This document shows, piece after piece, positions 40,808 through 49,385 of a stretch of 64,000 nt of DNA; the stretch's first letter is position 1; each line of letters opens with the position of its first letter. Location: the NCBI RefSeq assembly GCF_000010805.1, contig NC_012520.1, forward strand, positions 494,193 to 558,192, read 5' to 3'. A program made the position numbers and the translations under genes. Source of the DNA: Rhodococcus opacus B4. Its GTDB lineage: Bacteria > Actinomycetota > Actinomycetes > Mycobacteriales > Mycobacteriaceae. The notes beneath the pieces are model-generated. The model was not told the DNA's origin. It did no database searches and saw only the letters and a program-made list of their open reading frames with translations.

Positions 40808-41380
40808 TCACGGCTGGTTGTACTTGCACACATTTCCTACAGATATGGGCTCGCACTTCGCTCCGGTTGTCCTTGCCGTCGCGGACTGCCAGCTTCCGTC
40901 TGGCTTTAGGGCCCAGAATGCGTACGCCGTGATGATGGAGTTACTTGCGGCCGATGAGTGCTCCCAGGTCTTGCGGCCGCTACTAGTGGTCTCGGTCGCC
41001 TGTTCGCCTCCACCGCGGACCGCGCCATCGATGACGGCGAAGACATCGATGTGTCCTCCTTTGAAGTTGCCGCCGTTAGGGGAGTAGGTCTTGTTCCAAT
41101 CGAAGTTCTGTGTGATCGACCCCGGATTGGTGGTGACTCTGTAGGTGATTTTGTCGGTTGGGTCGCCGCATCCAAGTCCATCTGTGCGGCAGTAGCGTCC
41201 AATTATGTTCACAGACATATCTTTCCAAGCAGTGTTCTCCGTGATTGCCTGGCCGTTAACCGGGAAATTCCACGGCTCGTCATCGGGTATCTGCCCGTAT
41301 GCCACAGGCGAGGCGAACTGTTGCCCGGCTAGCAGCAGGATGGATGTGAAGGCAATTGCCAGTATTCTGAGGGTCTTCAA
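40808..41380 (-). CDS. Small secreted protein
   Basis: 190 residues from a TTG at 41380 with AGGAGG seven bases upstream. The signal peptide is ILAIAFTSILLLAGQQFASP, with cleavage near AYG-Q. The mature part has four Cys and a beta-rich, Gly/Asn-rich composition (GGNFKGGHIDVFAVIDGAVR). A leader of about 190 bases separates it from the promoter-like motif at 41570. Family unknown. Confidence 0.75.
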   Translation of the reverse strand: MKTLRILAIAFTSILLLAGQQFASPVAYGQIPDDEPWNFPVNGQAITENTAWKDMSVNIIGRYCRTDGLGCGDPTDKITYRVTTNPGSITQNFDWNKTYSPNGGNFKGGHIDVFAVIDGAVRGGGEQATETTSSGRKTWEHSSAASNSIITAYAFWALKPDGSWQSATARTTGAKCEPISVGNVCKYNQP

Positions 41381-41569
41381 AGAACAACCTCCTGATCAGA
41401 GCGTCAATCTTTGGGTTCGATACCGGTTTCGCTGCATCGAACCGTGATGAGTGGCGAAAGCGAGACCACATTGCGCGAGGTGTGTGGTGGATAGCGGTTA
41501 CGTGCAGAAATCTGCGCATCGTGCAAGGTTTGGCATCTCGTATCTCCTTGCCCTAGTTGGGGAACGTCT

Positions 41570-41606
41570 GTCAGCAGCGGGCCCGTCACTGGTTAGCAAC
41601 GTAAGG
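41570..41606 (-). promoter_or_regulatory. LGFP-type upstream motif, copy 1
   Basis: On the plus strand GTCAGCAGCGGGCCCGTCAC is followed by TGGTTAGCAACGTAA. It matches the motifs upstream of the LGFP genes at 47431 and 53042. Read leftwards it is promoter-like DNA, with a palindromic GGGCCC just downstream. It is the only conserved signal upstream of the secreted-protein gene ending at 40808. Confidence 0.6.
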
Positions 41607-41690
41607 CAATCCCTCACAGGAATCTCTCAGGTAGGCGGGTGTCGGTCTGACAACAACCGGACAGGAAGAAGCGGTCTGTGCGCTTGACCT

Positions 41691-41708
41691 GGGAACCCGG
41701 CGGTTCCC
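41691..41708. terminator. Small hairpin
   Basis: GGGAACC / GGTTCCC with a CGGC tetraloop. There is no T run. It could be a terminator or an mRNA-processing structure. Confidence 0.35.
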
Positions 41709-42029
41709 TGGGGTTTGAGAATTCTCTAACGTCGCGCGTGTCGCGAGAAAAAGTCTACATCCCTGTTCTGCAAAGCTTTTCACGTAACGCTATCTGGCAA
41801 TGTCCGATATTCGTGGCGCGATGACGGGCAACCGTCGTCGCTGGTCCGACGGGTCGATGGATGTGACCCAAACGTGTCCTCAAGCGATAACACCGCGTGA
41901 TAGAGGGCGGCAAGATTGGGCTGTTCATTGACGGATTGTTCAGGTGACCGGAGGAGTCTGAATCGGCGATATCAAACGCCAAGAACGGTTCGCGTGTGCG
42001 GCTGGACGGCCGCAGCCTTGACCGGAGCG

Positions 42030-42220
42030 GGGCATGGTTGCGGCAACGCTGTCGCTGCTCAGGCGGGCCGGGTATCCCCCGGGTGCACTCGCAGGCTCAG
42101 GCGGCGGATCGCCAGTTCTATTGGCCGGCCCCGTATCGGGCCTGTGGAAGATCCGCGATGTGTTCAATTCGCTCGGTGCAACGAACGGGCGCAACCCTTC
42201 ACTGCGTCACCTGGACACCC
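42030..42220 (+). pseudogene. Remnant of an LGFP-type secreted protein gene
   Basis: In one frame the text reads FYWPAPYRACG, in another LWKIRDVFNSLGATNGRN. Together they match the start of an LGFP domain elsewhere in the window (CQVFWPAPFEVCGAILDKYN, SLGGPNSF). Signal-peptide-like text precedes it. There is no intact frame. It is a decayed fourth or fifth LGFP gene that runs into the 3' end of the ImmA gene. Confidence 0.5.
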
Positions 42221-42758
42221 TCCGGCGAATTGTGCGACCACCACTGACGTTGAGGCGCCACCGGGCCATCTCCACGCTCACGTCGAATCGTGTGGCAGCG
42301 TCCTCGTTGCTGACACCGCGAACACCCAGAGTGCGGGCGGCCTCGGTCGGGATGAGCAGCTCGCCTGCCAACCAGTTCGCCTCGACTTCGTGCTCGGAGT
42401 TCGAGGACCGGCAGCCGTCGTCACTCATCATGGTGGCGGCAAAAGGGTGCTCGAGCACGACGTGGGCCATCTCATGACTTGCGGTGGAGCGGCGGCGCAC
42501 AGTGGTGTGACCGTCGTTCTCCAGCATGACGATCACGGTGCCGATCGGCAGAACCGCTCCGGAGAAGGCCTCGGACCGCACGGACGAGAAGTGATGCAAG
42601 GCTTCGGCCGAACAGTCGAGTTCGGACAGACGGACAACATCGACGCCATAGAGTTCTGCCAGCGCGTACGGATCGAACCGTGCCTGTAACCCCAGCCCGA
42701 CCTCCTCGCGCAGCTCCACAGCGAGTCGCCTCGCCTCCGCTTTGAAACCGCGTCTCAT
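42207..42758 (-). CDS. immA-like: ImmA/IrrE-type metallopeptidase
   Basis: 183 residues. Zinc motif HEMAH (95-99) lies in STASHEMAHVVLEHP, with the third ligand Glu126 in EVEANWLAGELLIP, the standard ImmA pattern. Such proteases cleave a partner XRE repressor to induce an integrative element or toxin. The ATG overlaps the stop of the XRE gene (ATGA), matching the known pair arrangement. Confidence 0.9.
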   Translation of the reverse strand: MRRGFKAEARRLAVELREEVGLGLQARFDPYALAELYGVDVVRLSELDCSAEALHHFSSVRSEAFSGAVLPIGTVIVMLENDGHTTVRRRSTASHEMAHVVLEHPFAATMMSDDGCRSSNSEHEVEANWLAGELLIPTEAARTLGVRGVSNEDAATRFDVSVEMARWRLNVSGGRTIRRRVSR

Positions 42759-43126
42759 TGCTCGATACGGGCTGCTCGCGTCCTTCGGACGGTGGCTTCG
42801 ATGATGTCCTCCAGGTACTCGACGTCCTCAGCCGCCAAGTCCTTGCGCGCCCGCAACAGCGGCGCCAGTTGTGCCACCAATTCAGGCTGGTCCGGTGTGA
42901 CGGCGGTGTCGTCGTCGGCGATGAATTGCTCCGCCGGCATTCCCAGCCAGCGGGTGAGGGTGACAAAGCCGTCGGCATCGGGGCGGTAGCCGTTCCCCAG
43001 CCGGGAGAGGAGCGATGGACTCACCCCGATCTCCTTTGCCAGTTGGCGCATGGACTGACCTCGTTGTTTGCGCACACCGTCGATTGCTGCAAACAAGGCG
43101 GCCACATCGATCTTCGATTTACTCAT
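42755..43126 (-). CDS. XRE-family repressor paired with the ImmA-like protease
   Basis: 123 residues; starts at 43126 or 43132 are both possible. The helix-turn-helix is QSMRQLAKEIGVSPSLLSRLGNGYRPD. The C-terminal half is acidic and helical (PELVAQLAPLLRARKDLAAED). It diverges from the small gene at 43262 across an operator-like array of CGACGCAC sites. Probably an autorepressor cleaved by the coupled protease. Confidence 0.88.
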   Translation of the reverse strand: MSKSKIDVAALFAAIDGVRKQRGQSMRQLAKEIGVSPSLLSRLGNGYRPDADGFVTLTRWLGMPAEQFIADDDTAVTPDQPELVAQLAPLLRARKDLAAEDVEYLEDIIEATVRRTRAARIEQ

Positions 43127-43173
43127 TCTCATTGGTTTCGTTGATTCGTCCCACATCCCCAGTGTTGCAGGTT

Positions 43174-43238
43174 CGACGCACCGAGTGCTAGTCGACGCAC
43201 TGATGTACAGTTGCATCAGTGCGTCGAACTCGACGCAC
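43174..43238. promoter_or_regulatory. Operator array for the XRE repressor
   Basis: Four CGACGCAC units: at 43174, 43193, 43219 (inverted) and 43231. The middle two form a perfect 14-bp inverted repeat, TCGACGCACTGATG / CATCAGTGCGTCGA, around an 8-base loop. It lies exactly between the repressor gene and the divergent small gene at 43262. Confidence 0.8.
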
Positions 43239-43261
43239 CTTGGAAGAAATGGAGCACAAAG

Positions 43262-43426
43262 ATGGCACAGATTGGAACTACTGCGTCCACGGGCGAAAAA
43301 TGCCCCGAGAGCGGTGTCTGGGCAGTGGTCGGGACGCCGTCCACGACGGCGCCCATCGCCAAGGGCAACACCATGCCCCCGTACGCCGGCAAGGCCGTGA
43401 CCTGGCGGCTGACCCAGCTCGCCTGA
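43262..43426 (+). CDS. Small protein, 54 residues, repressor-controlled
   Basis: Begins MAQIGTTASTGEKCPESGVW and ends KAVTWRLTQLA. Upstream GGAGCACAAAG serves as ribosome binding site. The CPESGxW motif occurs in widespread small bacterial proteins. It is the first gene right of the operator, so it is probably repressed by the XRE protein. Confidence 0.7.
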   Translation: MAQIGTTASTGEKCPESGVWAVVGTPSTTAPIAKGNTMPPYAGKAVTWRLTQLA

Positions 43427-43464
43427 CATCGATCGATCCGAACAACCCCGAAAGAGAGCACGAA

Positions 43465-43626
43465 ATGGCTAAGAACACTGGTAATGGGTCCCGCCGCGGA
43501 GCAGTCACCGGAAGGTCACAGACAAAGACCGCGACTGGGTGGGTCAAGCGCGATACCGGCACGGGACGCTTCCTGGACCGAAAGGCGGACAACGCGCCGT
43601 TCAAGGGAGTGCGCAAGGAGAGCTGA
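43465..43626 (+). CDS. Small protein, 53 residues
   Basis: The text contains GSRRGAVTGRSQTKTATGWV and KRDTGTGRFLDRKADNAPFK, a pattern of a conserved small-protein family of accessory elements whose ends read GxWVKRDxxTGRF and PFKGVRKE. The ribosome binding site is AAAGAGAG. It forms a two-gene unit with 43262 and is followed by a strong terminator. Confidence 0.75.
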   Translation: MAKNTGNGSRRGAVTGRSQTKTATGWVKRDTGTGRFLDRKADNAPFKGVRKES

Positions 43627-43637
43627 CAGAAAGTACT

Positions 43638-43676
43638 AACGGCGTTGGGGATGTAGGACCCATCCCCAACGCCGTT
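43638..43676 (+). terminator. Terminator of the repressor-controlled unit
   Basis: AACGGCGTTGGGGATG / CATCCCCAACGCCGTT, a perfect 16-bp stem with a 7-base loop, then TCTCCTGTCCC. It is 12 bases after the stop at 43626. Confidence 0.85.
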
Positions 43677-43732
43677 CTCCTGTCCCACACTACGCGACAC
43701 GGCACCGACAGGTGAGGTGAGGGTTGAACACC

Positions 43733-44011
43733 TCATTGCATCTTGCTGGGGTCGCCGAGCCGACTCGGCTGGAAGATGACGGGGGCGAGAGCCCATGCCG
43801 TCACACAGAGAGCGATTCCGAATCCTGCCATTTCCCAAGGGGTATGCGAACCGTCGATCCTTGATAGCAGCGCGGGAACACCGGCGATCGCTAGACCACC
43901 GGCGATCGCTCGACGCTTTGTGGGAACCGGCGGCCAGATGGCACAGAACGCGACAACGGCGACCAGGAACCAGCCGAGGACAGTCTGAAGATTGTGCAAT
44001 TGGATGGTCAC
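43733..44011 (-). CDS. Small membrane protein
   Basis: 92 residues from a GTG at 44011. It has three hydrophobic helices (VLGWFLVAVVAFCAIW, AIAGGLAIAGVPALL, WEMAGFGIALCVTAWALAPV). It is the last of several leftward membrane or secreted genes following the LGFP gene at 47431. Family unknown. Confidence 0.6.
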   Translation of the reverse strand: MTIQLHNLQTVLGWFLVAVVAFCAIWPPVPTKRRAIAGGLAIAGVPALLSRIDGSHTPWEMAGFGIALCVTAWALAPVIFQPSRLGDPSKMQ

Positions 44012-44073
44012 CTCAGCGGAATGAGTAGGTGAGTAGGACTGTGTGTCCCATTGGCTTGTCGACCGGAACGTCA

Positions 44074-44484
44074 CTATGGACGGGCAGGTACCGGGGCAAC
44101 GTGTGACCGGCGGGTGACGACCAGGGCGGCAAGGGCTGCGGTGACGGTCGCGACGATGATTCCGATCGGCGATGGCGCCGCCACGGCCACCAATGGGTAG
44201 TCGTCTGGGGCGGGTAAGCCGTTCGACCAACCGAATTCGCGGTCAATCGGCGCGGAGATCGCGAAGAAGGTCATGGTCAACGGCAGCATCGAACCCGTGA
44301 CCGCCACGAGTGTTCGGGCCGGTAAAGATGAGGCCGCGACCAGGCCCCGTGCGGTTGGTAGAGCGATCGTGTACGCCAGGGTGGCGACGATGTCGAACGT
44401 CGCGTTGGCGGACAGCAGAGCGGCGGCCGTAACCACGGCAAGTGCCATCAATCCCGCACCTGGCATCGGTCGACGCCACCCCAC
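44074..44484 (-). CDS. Membrane protein
   Basis: 136 residues from a GTG at 44484 (an ATG at 44466 is also possible). It has helices LMALAVVTAAALLSANATF, LVAVTGSMLPLTMTFFAIS and PIGIIVATVTAALAALVV. It is probably co-transcribed with the genes on both sides. Family unknown. Confidence 0.6.
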   Translation of the reverse strand: MGWRRPMPGAGLMALAVVTAAALLSANATFDIVATLAYTIALPTARGLVAASSLPARTLVAVTGSMLPLTMTFFAISAPIDREFGWSNGLPAPDDYPLVAVAAPSPIGIIVATVTAALAALVVTRRSHVAPVPARP

Positions 44485-44529
44485 CGCTGCCCCAGTCCCA
44501 GCAGTGCAATGCCGTGGCCGCGTCAGCGG

Positions 44530-44775
44530 TCACGATCTACTCCGTGTTAGAAAAAATCCAATTGACGCACCGAAAATTGCGCCCGCGATCGGAATGAACA
44601 CCAGTTCCCATGGGAAATAGAACGCCACACCTAGCGTCAACGGCTCTTCGGTTGAATTTGAAACCCTCAAATCATCAGGAATGAAGGACCCGAATACTGC
44701 CCACAGTGTAAAGGCACACACTGCTGACGAAAAAACAATTCCAGAGATTGCGGCGAAAGTGATTCTTGAGAGCAA
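44530..44775 (-). CDS. Small membrane protein
   Basis: 81 residues with two transmembrane helices, ISGIVFSSAVCAFTLWAVFG and LVFIPIAGAIFGASIGFFL, joined by a polar loop (PDDLRVSNSTEEPLTLGVAF) that would face outside. Base composition is lower in GC than its neighbours, as is the gene at 44825. Confidence 0.65.
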   Translation of the reverse strand: MLSRITFAAISGIVFSSAVCAFTLWAVFGSFIPDDLRVSNSTEEPLTLGVAFYFPWELVFIPIAGAIFGASIGFFLTRSRS

Positions 44776-44824
44776 TTTAAGTACCTTACTGCGGCTCGGC
44801 TACTTGAGTTATTTGTCCGAAGTG

Positions 44825-45613
44825 TTAGGAATTTCGGAGGGAGGCCGTTGTCAGAATATGGCTTCTGACGCCTAGCTTTTGACACGATCTGGCCACGTGA
44901 GCTGCAAGGTGTGCAGCTATATCAAATGAGAACGCTTCGGGGATGGACACTTCGGACTTTATCCTCCCAGTGCTCCGACCCATCCACGCATCACGCGACA
45001 TCTCACCCGGTTCTTGCAAAAGATATGAAGAATCACCAACAACATCTGGGGGTTGAAACCGGATGCCATCTCTGGCGAGCCCGCGATTTGCTTCCTCAAT
45101 AATCTGTTGCGCATAGTGTAAGCATGAATTGTCTTCCCCACCGTCTATTTCGTATCGAAGAGTAGTGGCGGAACGTGTTCTAGAGAATTCGAACAACGGT
45201 GCTATCCAGCTGGGTCGCACAATTGGTCCACATCCAAGGGGAATCATTAGTTGCACGTCTGATAAATTATCGAAACCTTTACGCATCAATACTTTTTCGG
45301 CACAAGCCACAATCTGAACAATGGGGACAATGATGCGGCCGGTTCTGTTTGGCAATCCAACCTGAACCCACAGTGCACTGCCGGAGCGTGGCTGACCTTC
45401 ACGGGTATCCCAGTCTCCTCCCGCTTCTTCCATTTCCCATAAGGGAGGGAAACAGGGTGCTTTGTCGGAGGACTCCGATCCACCCCAACCGAGGACACTT
45501 GCGTAGGTATTGAAGGCCCTGTACGGGTCGCAGTAGGTCGGATCTTCGTCGAGAACTTGCTGGCGACGGACATTGCCGAATACTGCAATAAAAAGCTCAT
45601 CCGTCGCCAGCAT
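44825..45613 (-). CDS. Hypothetical protein, low GC
   Basis: 262 residues from the ATG at 45613 with GTAGGTGAGAG upstream. It starts 25 bases after the LGFP gene that ends at 45638, so they share a transcript. The text contains DPYRAFNTYASVLGWGGSES and FNLSDVQLMIPLG-like segments; it has no signal peptide or membrane helix. Base composition is more AT-rich than the window average, which suggests a separate origin. Family unknown. Confidence 0.65.
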   Translation of the reverse strand: MLATDELFIAVFGNVRRQQVLDEDPTYCDPYRAFNTYASVLGWGGSESSDKAPCFPPLWEMEEAGGDWDTREGQPRSGSALWVQVGLPNRTGRIIVPIVQIVACAEKVLMRKGFDNLSDVQLMIPLGCGPIVRPSWIAPLFEFSRTRSATTLRYEIDGGEDNSCLHYAQQIIEEANRGLARDGIRFQPPDVVGDSSYLLQEPGEMSRDAWMGRSTGRIKSEVSIPEAFSFDIAAHLAAHVARSCQKLGVRSHILTTASLRNS

Positions 45614-45637
45614 TCTCTCACCTACTCATTACGCAAC

Positions 45638-47431
45638 TCACGAACAGTTAAGCTCGAGGGCATTCCCGTAGTGCTTCGGTGAGTATACATCTGCTGCGCC
45701 CACCAAGGCTGCGTCAACCACAATCCTCCAGGTCCTGGGCCCCAGATGAATGCACCGAGAGTTGGCCGCGACCCAAGTTGTGCTACCGCTTCCGGGTCCT
45801 CTGTTCGATTCTGTATTGTAAGAATCCGCGCGATTCTGCCAATTTCCGTCAGCATCCAGGTATTGCAAGTTTGCCCGGAGATTGGCGCGAGCGTTCGACG
45901 GGCAATTTGCCAAAGGCTCCCACCATCCGTGGCTCGAAACAGTTGGCGGTACGACTACGCCGTCCTTTTTGCTTGTGGATATGTGTATCCTATCGTTGTT
46001 GAGCGTGAATAAGCAGTATCCTCCGCTTGTATTCTCGAGTTGGAGCACCGGTGATGACTCGATGTCGATTGTACCGCCCTGAAAAGTCTGCGAGAATTGT
46101 GCGGACGGGGTAGAAATTTGATCTGTTGTAGGATAGCCGAATTGCCCTCTTTCGGAACCGCTTTCAGACCAACTGCTTAGTATGTCTCCGGTAATTGGAT
46201 ATGCTCCAGTTGCGGGCGACCAGTAAATCACGCCATTTTGGAAGCGTGCCATCTGGCCTTGACCATCCGGGAGGGGGGCAATCTGGTCCTCAGTCGGGTA
46301 ACCCAAGAAGCTTCCCCCTGGGGCTGCGCCGCCTACTGTATTCCATTTGTCCCTAATTGGGCCGTTTAAAACTAAGGAACCGACTGCGTTCTGAAACGCG
46401 ACATAAATCGCGCCCTGCTGGAATTCTTGACGGCGTCCGCCGTCCGGCAACAAAATCTCATCGGTCGTAGGGTACTTCAGGCGACCGGCCTCGTAACCGT
46501 TGAGGCCCCAGCGGTTGAGGAAGCTGTTGACCACGGGGTGCGCGCCGGTGGCGGCGGACCAGTAGATCGGTCCGTTCAGGAACTGGGTGCGCTTTCCGTA
46601 GCCGTCGGGGTTGGTGTATTCGGGTGAATTCGGGTAGGAGAGGAAGCTTCCCGGCCCGCCGAGGGAGTTGTACTTGTCCCTGATCGCCCCGCACACCTCG
46701 TAGGGGAAGGGCCAGTACGTTTGGCATCCCACCGCGACTCGGGACATCCGTTGCCGTGCTTCCATGGTCTCGGCCTTGTCGGCCATTTCCTTGGTTGCGC
46801 CCGCGGGGATTTCTTCACGGTCGGATCGCATCTGCCCGGGAACGACCGTCGACTTCGGGTCCTGGGTCGGGGCCCAGTCGGGATCAGGTTCGGCGGTCTT
46901 CGAGGACAGCTCCGGATTGTCCGGAGCGACCGGCTGATCGGCCGGCGGGTCTGCAGGTAGCGGAGCATCGGCGAGTGCCGCTGGCGCAGGTGCTGCCGGT
47001 GTGGCGTCCGCTGGTTGCGGAGCGGCCGATGGTTGAGAGGATTCCGAGGTCGGCGCTGGGCGGGCTGCCGTCGACGTGACGGATTCTGAGGTGGGAACCG
47101 GAAGGGCTGTCGTCGTCGATTCGGGTTCTGTCGGCACTGTGTCACACGACGGCGCAGGCGTCGTCGTCGGTGTCGTCGGTGCTGCTGTTGTTGTGGGCTG
47201 TGCGTTTGGCGTGGTCGTCGCGCACGGATCGGATGCGGGTTCGGGTGATTGAAGTGGCGCGGCTTCCGGCACACCCGACGGAGTAGGAGTGGGGGTGTTA
47301 GTGGGTTGTGCGGCCGCGAGCCCTCCGCCCGTTGCGACCAACACCGACGCCAGTGCCGCTACGACCAGCGTCTTTGCTGGCGAATATCGTTTCGGGCGTG
47401 ACAAGTTCAAGTACTTCGTGGTTCTGGCCAT
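45638..47431 (-). CDS. Secreted LGFP-repeat protein with a C-terminal extension
   Basis: 597 residues: basic start, signal peptide (TLVVAALASVLVATGGGLAAA, cleavage before QPT), a long Pro/Thr/Ala linker to about 190, the motif KSTVVPGQMRSDREEIPAGA, then about five LGFP-type repeats (LGGPGSFLSYPNSPEYTNPD, GPIYWSAATGAHPV, GRLKYPTTDEILLPD, GVIYWSPATGAYPITG). The last 150 residues (GGYCLFTLNNDRIHISTSKK, ADSYNTESNRGPGSGSTTWV) form an extra domain of lower GC content, perhaps binding wall polymers. It is the largest member of the local LGFP set. Confidence 0.9.
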   Translation of the reverse strand: MARTTKYLNLSRPKRYSPAKTLVVAALASVLVATGGGLAAAQPTNTPTPTPSGVPEAAPLQSPEPASDPCATTTPNAQPTTTAAPTTPTTTPAPSCDTVPTEPESTTTALPVPTSESVTSTAARPAPTSESSQPSAAPQPADATPAAPAPAALADAPLPADPPADQPVAPDNPELSSKTAEPDPDWAPTQDPKSTVVPGQMRSDREEIPAGATKEMADKAETMEARQRMSRVAVGCQTYWPFPYEVCGAIRDKYNSLGGPGSFLSYPNSPEYTNPDGYGKRTQFLNGPIYWSAATGAHPVVNSFLNRWGLNGYEAGRLKYPTTDEILLPDGGRRQEFQQGAIYVAFQNAVGSLVLNGPIRDKWNTVGGAAPGGSFLGYPTEDQIAPLPDGQGQMARFQNGVIYWSPATGAYPITGDILSSWSESGSERGQFGYPTTDQISTPSAQFSQTFQGGTIDIESSPVLQLENTSGGYCLFTLNNDRIHISTSKKDGVVVPPTVSSHGWWEPLANCPSNARANLRANLQYLDADGNWQNRADSYNTESNRGPGSGSTTWVAANSRCIHLGPRTWRIVVDAALVGAADVYSPKHYGNALELNCS

Positions 47432-47460
47432 CTGACGCCCATCTTCTTTTGGGGAATTCG

Positions 47461-47495
47461 GTCAGCGGCGGGCCCGTCGCTCGTTAGTAACCTAA
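47461..47495 (-). promoter_or_regulatory. LGFP-type upstream motif, copy 2
   Basis: Plus-strand GTCAGCGGCGGGCCCGTCGC followed by TCGTTAGTAACCTAA. On the minus strand this gives TTAGGTTACTAACGAGCGAC, a plausible -10 (TAGGTT), and the palindromic GGGCCC just downstream, about 30 bases before the ATG at 47431. Confidence 0.65.
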
Positions 47496-47677
47496 ACCAA
47501 TGATTCACAGTTTGCTCACAGGTAACAGGTGACGCTTCTATAACAAAACGGGGCGGCTGGTTTGATCCAGCACGCGTGCGGGGCGTGAACCCAGAGTATG
47601 GGGGTGCACGGCGATCGTGTTGTCCGCCGCGCGAGGTAGGGACCGTAGTTTTCATGGAAGTGAGAGGACTTGTCTTG

Positions 47678-48019
47678 ATGACAACTAGTTCGATGTTCGC
47701 TCGGTCGCGTTCGATGGTGTCCGCGTTGGCGGTTGCCGGTGCGGTAGCGGGGGCTTTATCGATGGGCACGGTGACGGCCGCCGCTGCTCCTGCGCCGGGC
47801 CCGGTGCACGTGCAGGCGGCCGATTGCAAGGGTTACTGGCCTTCGCCGTATCAGGTGTGCGGAGAGATCAAGGATCTGTACGACAGCCTCGGCGGCCCGA
47901 GCAGCAGCCTGTCGTTCCCGAAGGGCAATGAGGTGACCAACCCGGACGGCAGTAAGCGGCAAGAATTCCTCGGTGGTGCGATCGTCTGGACCGCGGCGAC
48001 CGGTGCCTACGTGGAGTAG
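47678..48019 (+). CDS. Small secreted single-LGFP protein
   Basis: 113 residues from an ATG with GAGAGGAC upstream. The signal peptide is VSALAVAGAVAGALSMGTVT, with cleavage near AAA-APAP. The mature protein is one LGFP unit: CKGYWPSPYQVCGEIKDLYD, SLGGPSSSLSFPKGNEVTNP, QEFLGGAIVWTAATGAYVE. It is the minimal form of the module and diverges from the large LGFP gene at 47431. Confidence 0.85.
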   Translation: MTTSSMFARSRSMVSALAVAGAVAGALSMGTVTAAAAPAPGPVHVQAADCKGYWPSPYQVCGEIKDLYDSLGGPSSSLSFPKGNEVTNPDGSKRQEFLGGAIVWTAATGAYVE

Positions 48020-48196
48020 GCATTCTCCGGTGGTGGCTTCTCGTCGTTCGTCGACCGTGAGGCCACCGACCGGGCCCGTGTACTCGCGGTCACGTCTCTC
48101 GCGTGACGCAAACGCACATGCGTCGGTGGGACCGCTTGAACGAGTTTGATGTTGTGAACAGGCAGGACTGTCGGGGCTGAGGCGAGGAGAAGAACG

Positions 48197-49282
48197 TTGA
48201 GCACAGCACCGGATCGCACCCGGATGGAGTTTCCGGGTATCAGTTCGCGGGCGTGGGAGCACCCGGCGGACCGCGCAGCGTTGGTCACCCTGCGCACGTT
48301 GAAGGGGTTCGACACCGTGCTGCGGACCCTGTCGGGTTTGCTGCAGGAACGTCAGCACCGGTTGATGTACCTGGGCACCTCGGTCCGGGTCGACGGTCGC
48401 CAGTTCAGCGACCTCAACGATTTACGCGCGGACTGTGTCCGCATCCTCGGCGCCGACGAGACTCCGGAGCTGTTCGTGTTGCAGACTCCGGTGGTGCAGT
48501 CCTTCACCATCGGCATGGACAGACCGTTCATCGTGGTCACCACCGGGTTGCTGGACGTGATGACCTACGAGGAACAGCGGTTCATTATCGGCCACGAACT
48601 GGGCCACGCGCTCTCCGGTCATGCTGTCTACCGCACGATCTTGCTGCATTTGATGCGACTGGCCGGCACGATCGGCTGGATACCGGTCGGCGGGTGGGCG
48701 TTGCGGGCGATCATCGCCGCCCTGATGGAATGGCAACGCAAATCCGAACTCTCGGGGGATCGGGCCGGGTTGCTGTGCGGTCAGGACGTGCACACCGCGC
48801 TGCGGGTGCAGATGAAATTGGCCGGCGGCTCGCGGGTCAGTGAGATCGATATCGACGCCTTTCTCTCCCAGGCCGCCGAATACGACGCGAGCGGGGATCT
48901 GCGGGACGGGGTCCTGAAACTGTTGAACATCGAGCTGCTCGCGCACCCGTTCTCGGTGCTGCGGGCGGCGGAGCTGAAGAAGTGGGTCGACGGCGGCGGA
49001 TATGCGGCGGTCCTGCGCGGGGAGTACCTGCGGCGCGGGGAGGACGATGACGCCCGGATCGGTGACGAGTTCCGCACCGCGGCACGCACGTACAAGCAGA
49101 ACTTCGATGCCTCGAATGATCCGCTGATCCGGATGCTGCGAGAGATCGGCACCGGGCTCGGCGGGGCGGCCACGGTGGTCGGAAACGGTGTGGGGGAGGT
49201 GGCCACCGACATCAAAGACCGGTTCAACCACTGGCGCCGGGGGTCCGGGAACAACAATGAGGGGCCCGAGACTCCCGAATGA
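48197..49282 (+). CDS. M48-type zinc metallopeptidase
   Basis: 361 residues from a TTG with GAGGAGAAG upstream. Zinc motif HELGH at 133-137 (FIIGHELGHALSGHAVY) and third ligand Glu184 in RKSELSGDRAGLL. A hydrophobic segment (LLHLMRLAGTIGWIPVGGWALR) follows the motif, suggesting membrane association. M48 proteases of the HtpX/YcaL type degrade membrane or periplasmic proteins. The C-terminus is charged. It is followed by a small PLDc_N-type gene. Confidence 0.9.
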   Translation: MSTAPDRTRMEFPGISSRAWEHPADRAALVTLRTLKGFDTVLRTLSGLLQERQHRLMYLGTSVRVDGRQFSDLNDLRADCVRILGADETPELFVLQTPVVQSFTIGMDRPFIVVTTGLLDVMTYEEQRFIIGHELGHALSGHAVYRTILLHLMRLAGTIGWIPVGGWALRAIIAALMEWQRKSELSGDRAGLLCGQDVHTALRVQMKLAGGSRVSEIDIDAFLSQAAEYDASGDLRDGVLKLLNIELLAHPFSVLRAAELKKWVDGGGYAAVLRGEYLRRGEDDDARIGDEFRTAARTYKQNFDASNDPLIRMLREIGTGLGGAATVVGNGVGEVATDIKDRFNHWRRGSGNNNEGPETPE

Positions 49283-49385
49283 TCACCCAGACGCACCGGG
49301 TGCGGAGCGGTCGTCGTAACGCCAGTGCCCGCTGTCGTGATGAACAGACGGGCCGGTGCCGGCCGGGAACGAAACAGGGGTGGGT

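Larger units (their letters stand above)
41381..41990. other. Long non-coding region left of the XRE/ImmA pair
   Basis: About 600 bases with no frame of coding quality. It holds the conserved leader motif at 41570-41606 and the hairpin at 41691-41708. A 12-codon frame starting at 41536 on the minus strand follows AAGGAGATACGAG and could be a leader peptide or a gene remnant. Confidence 0.45.
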
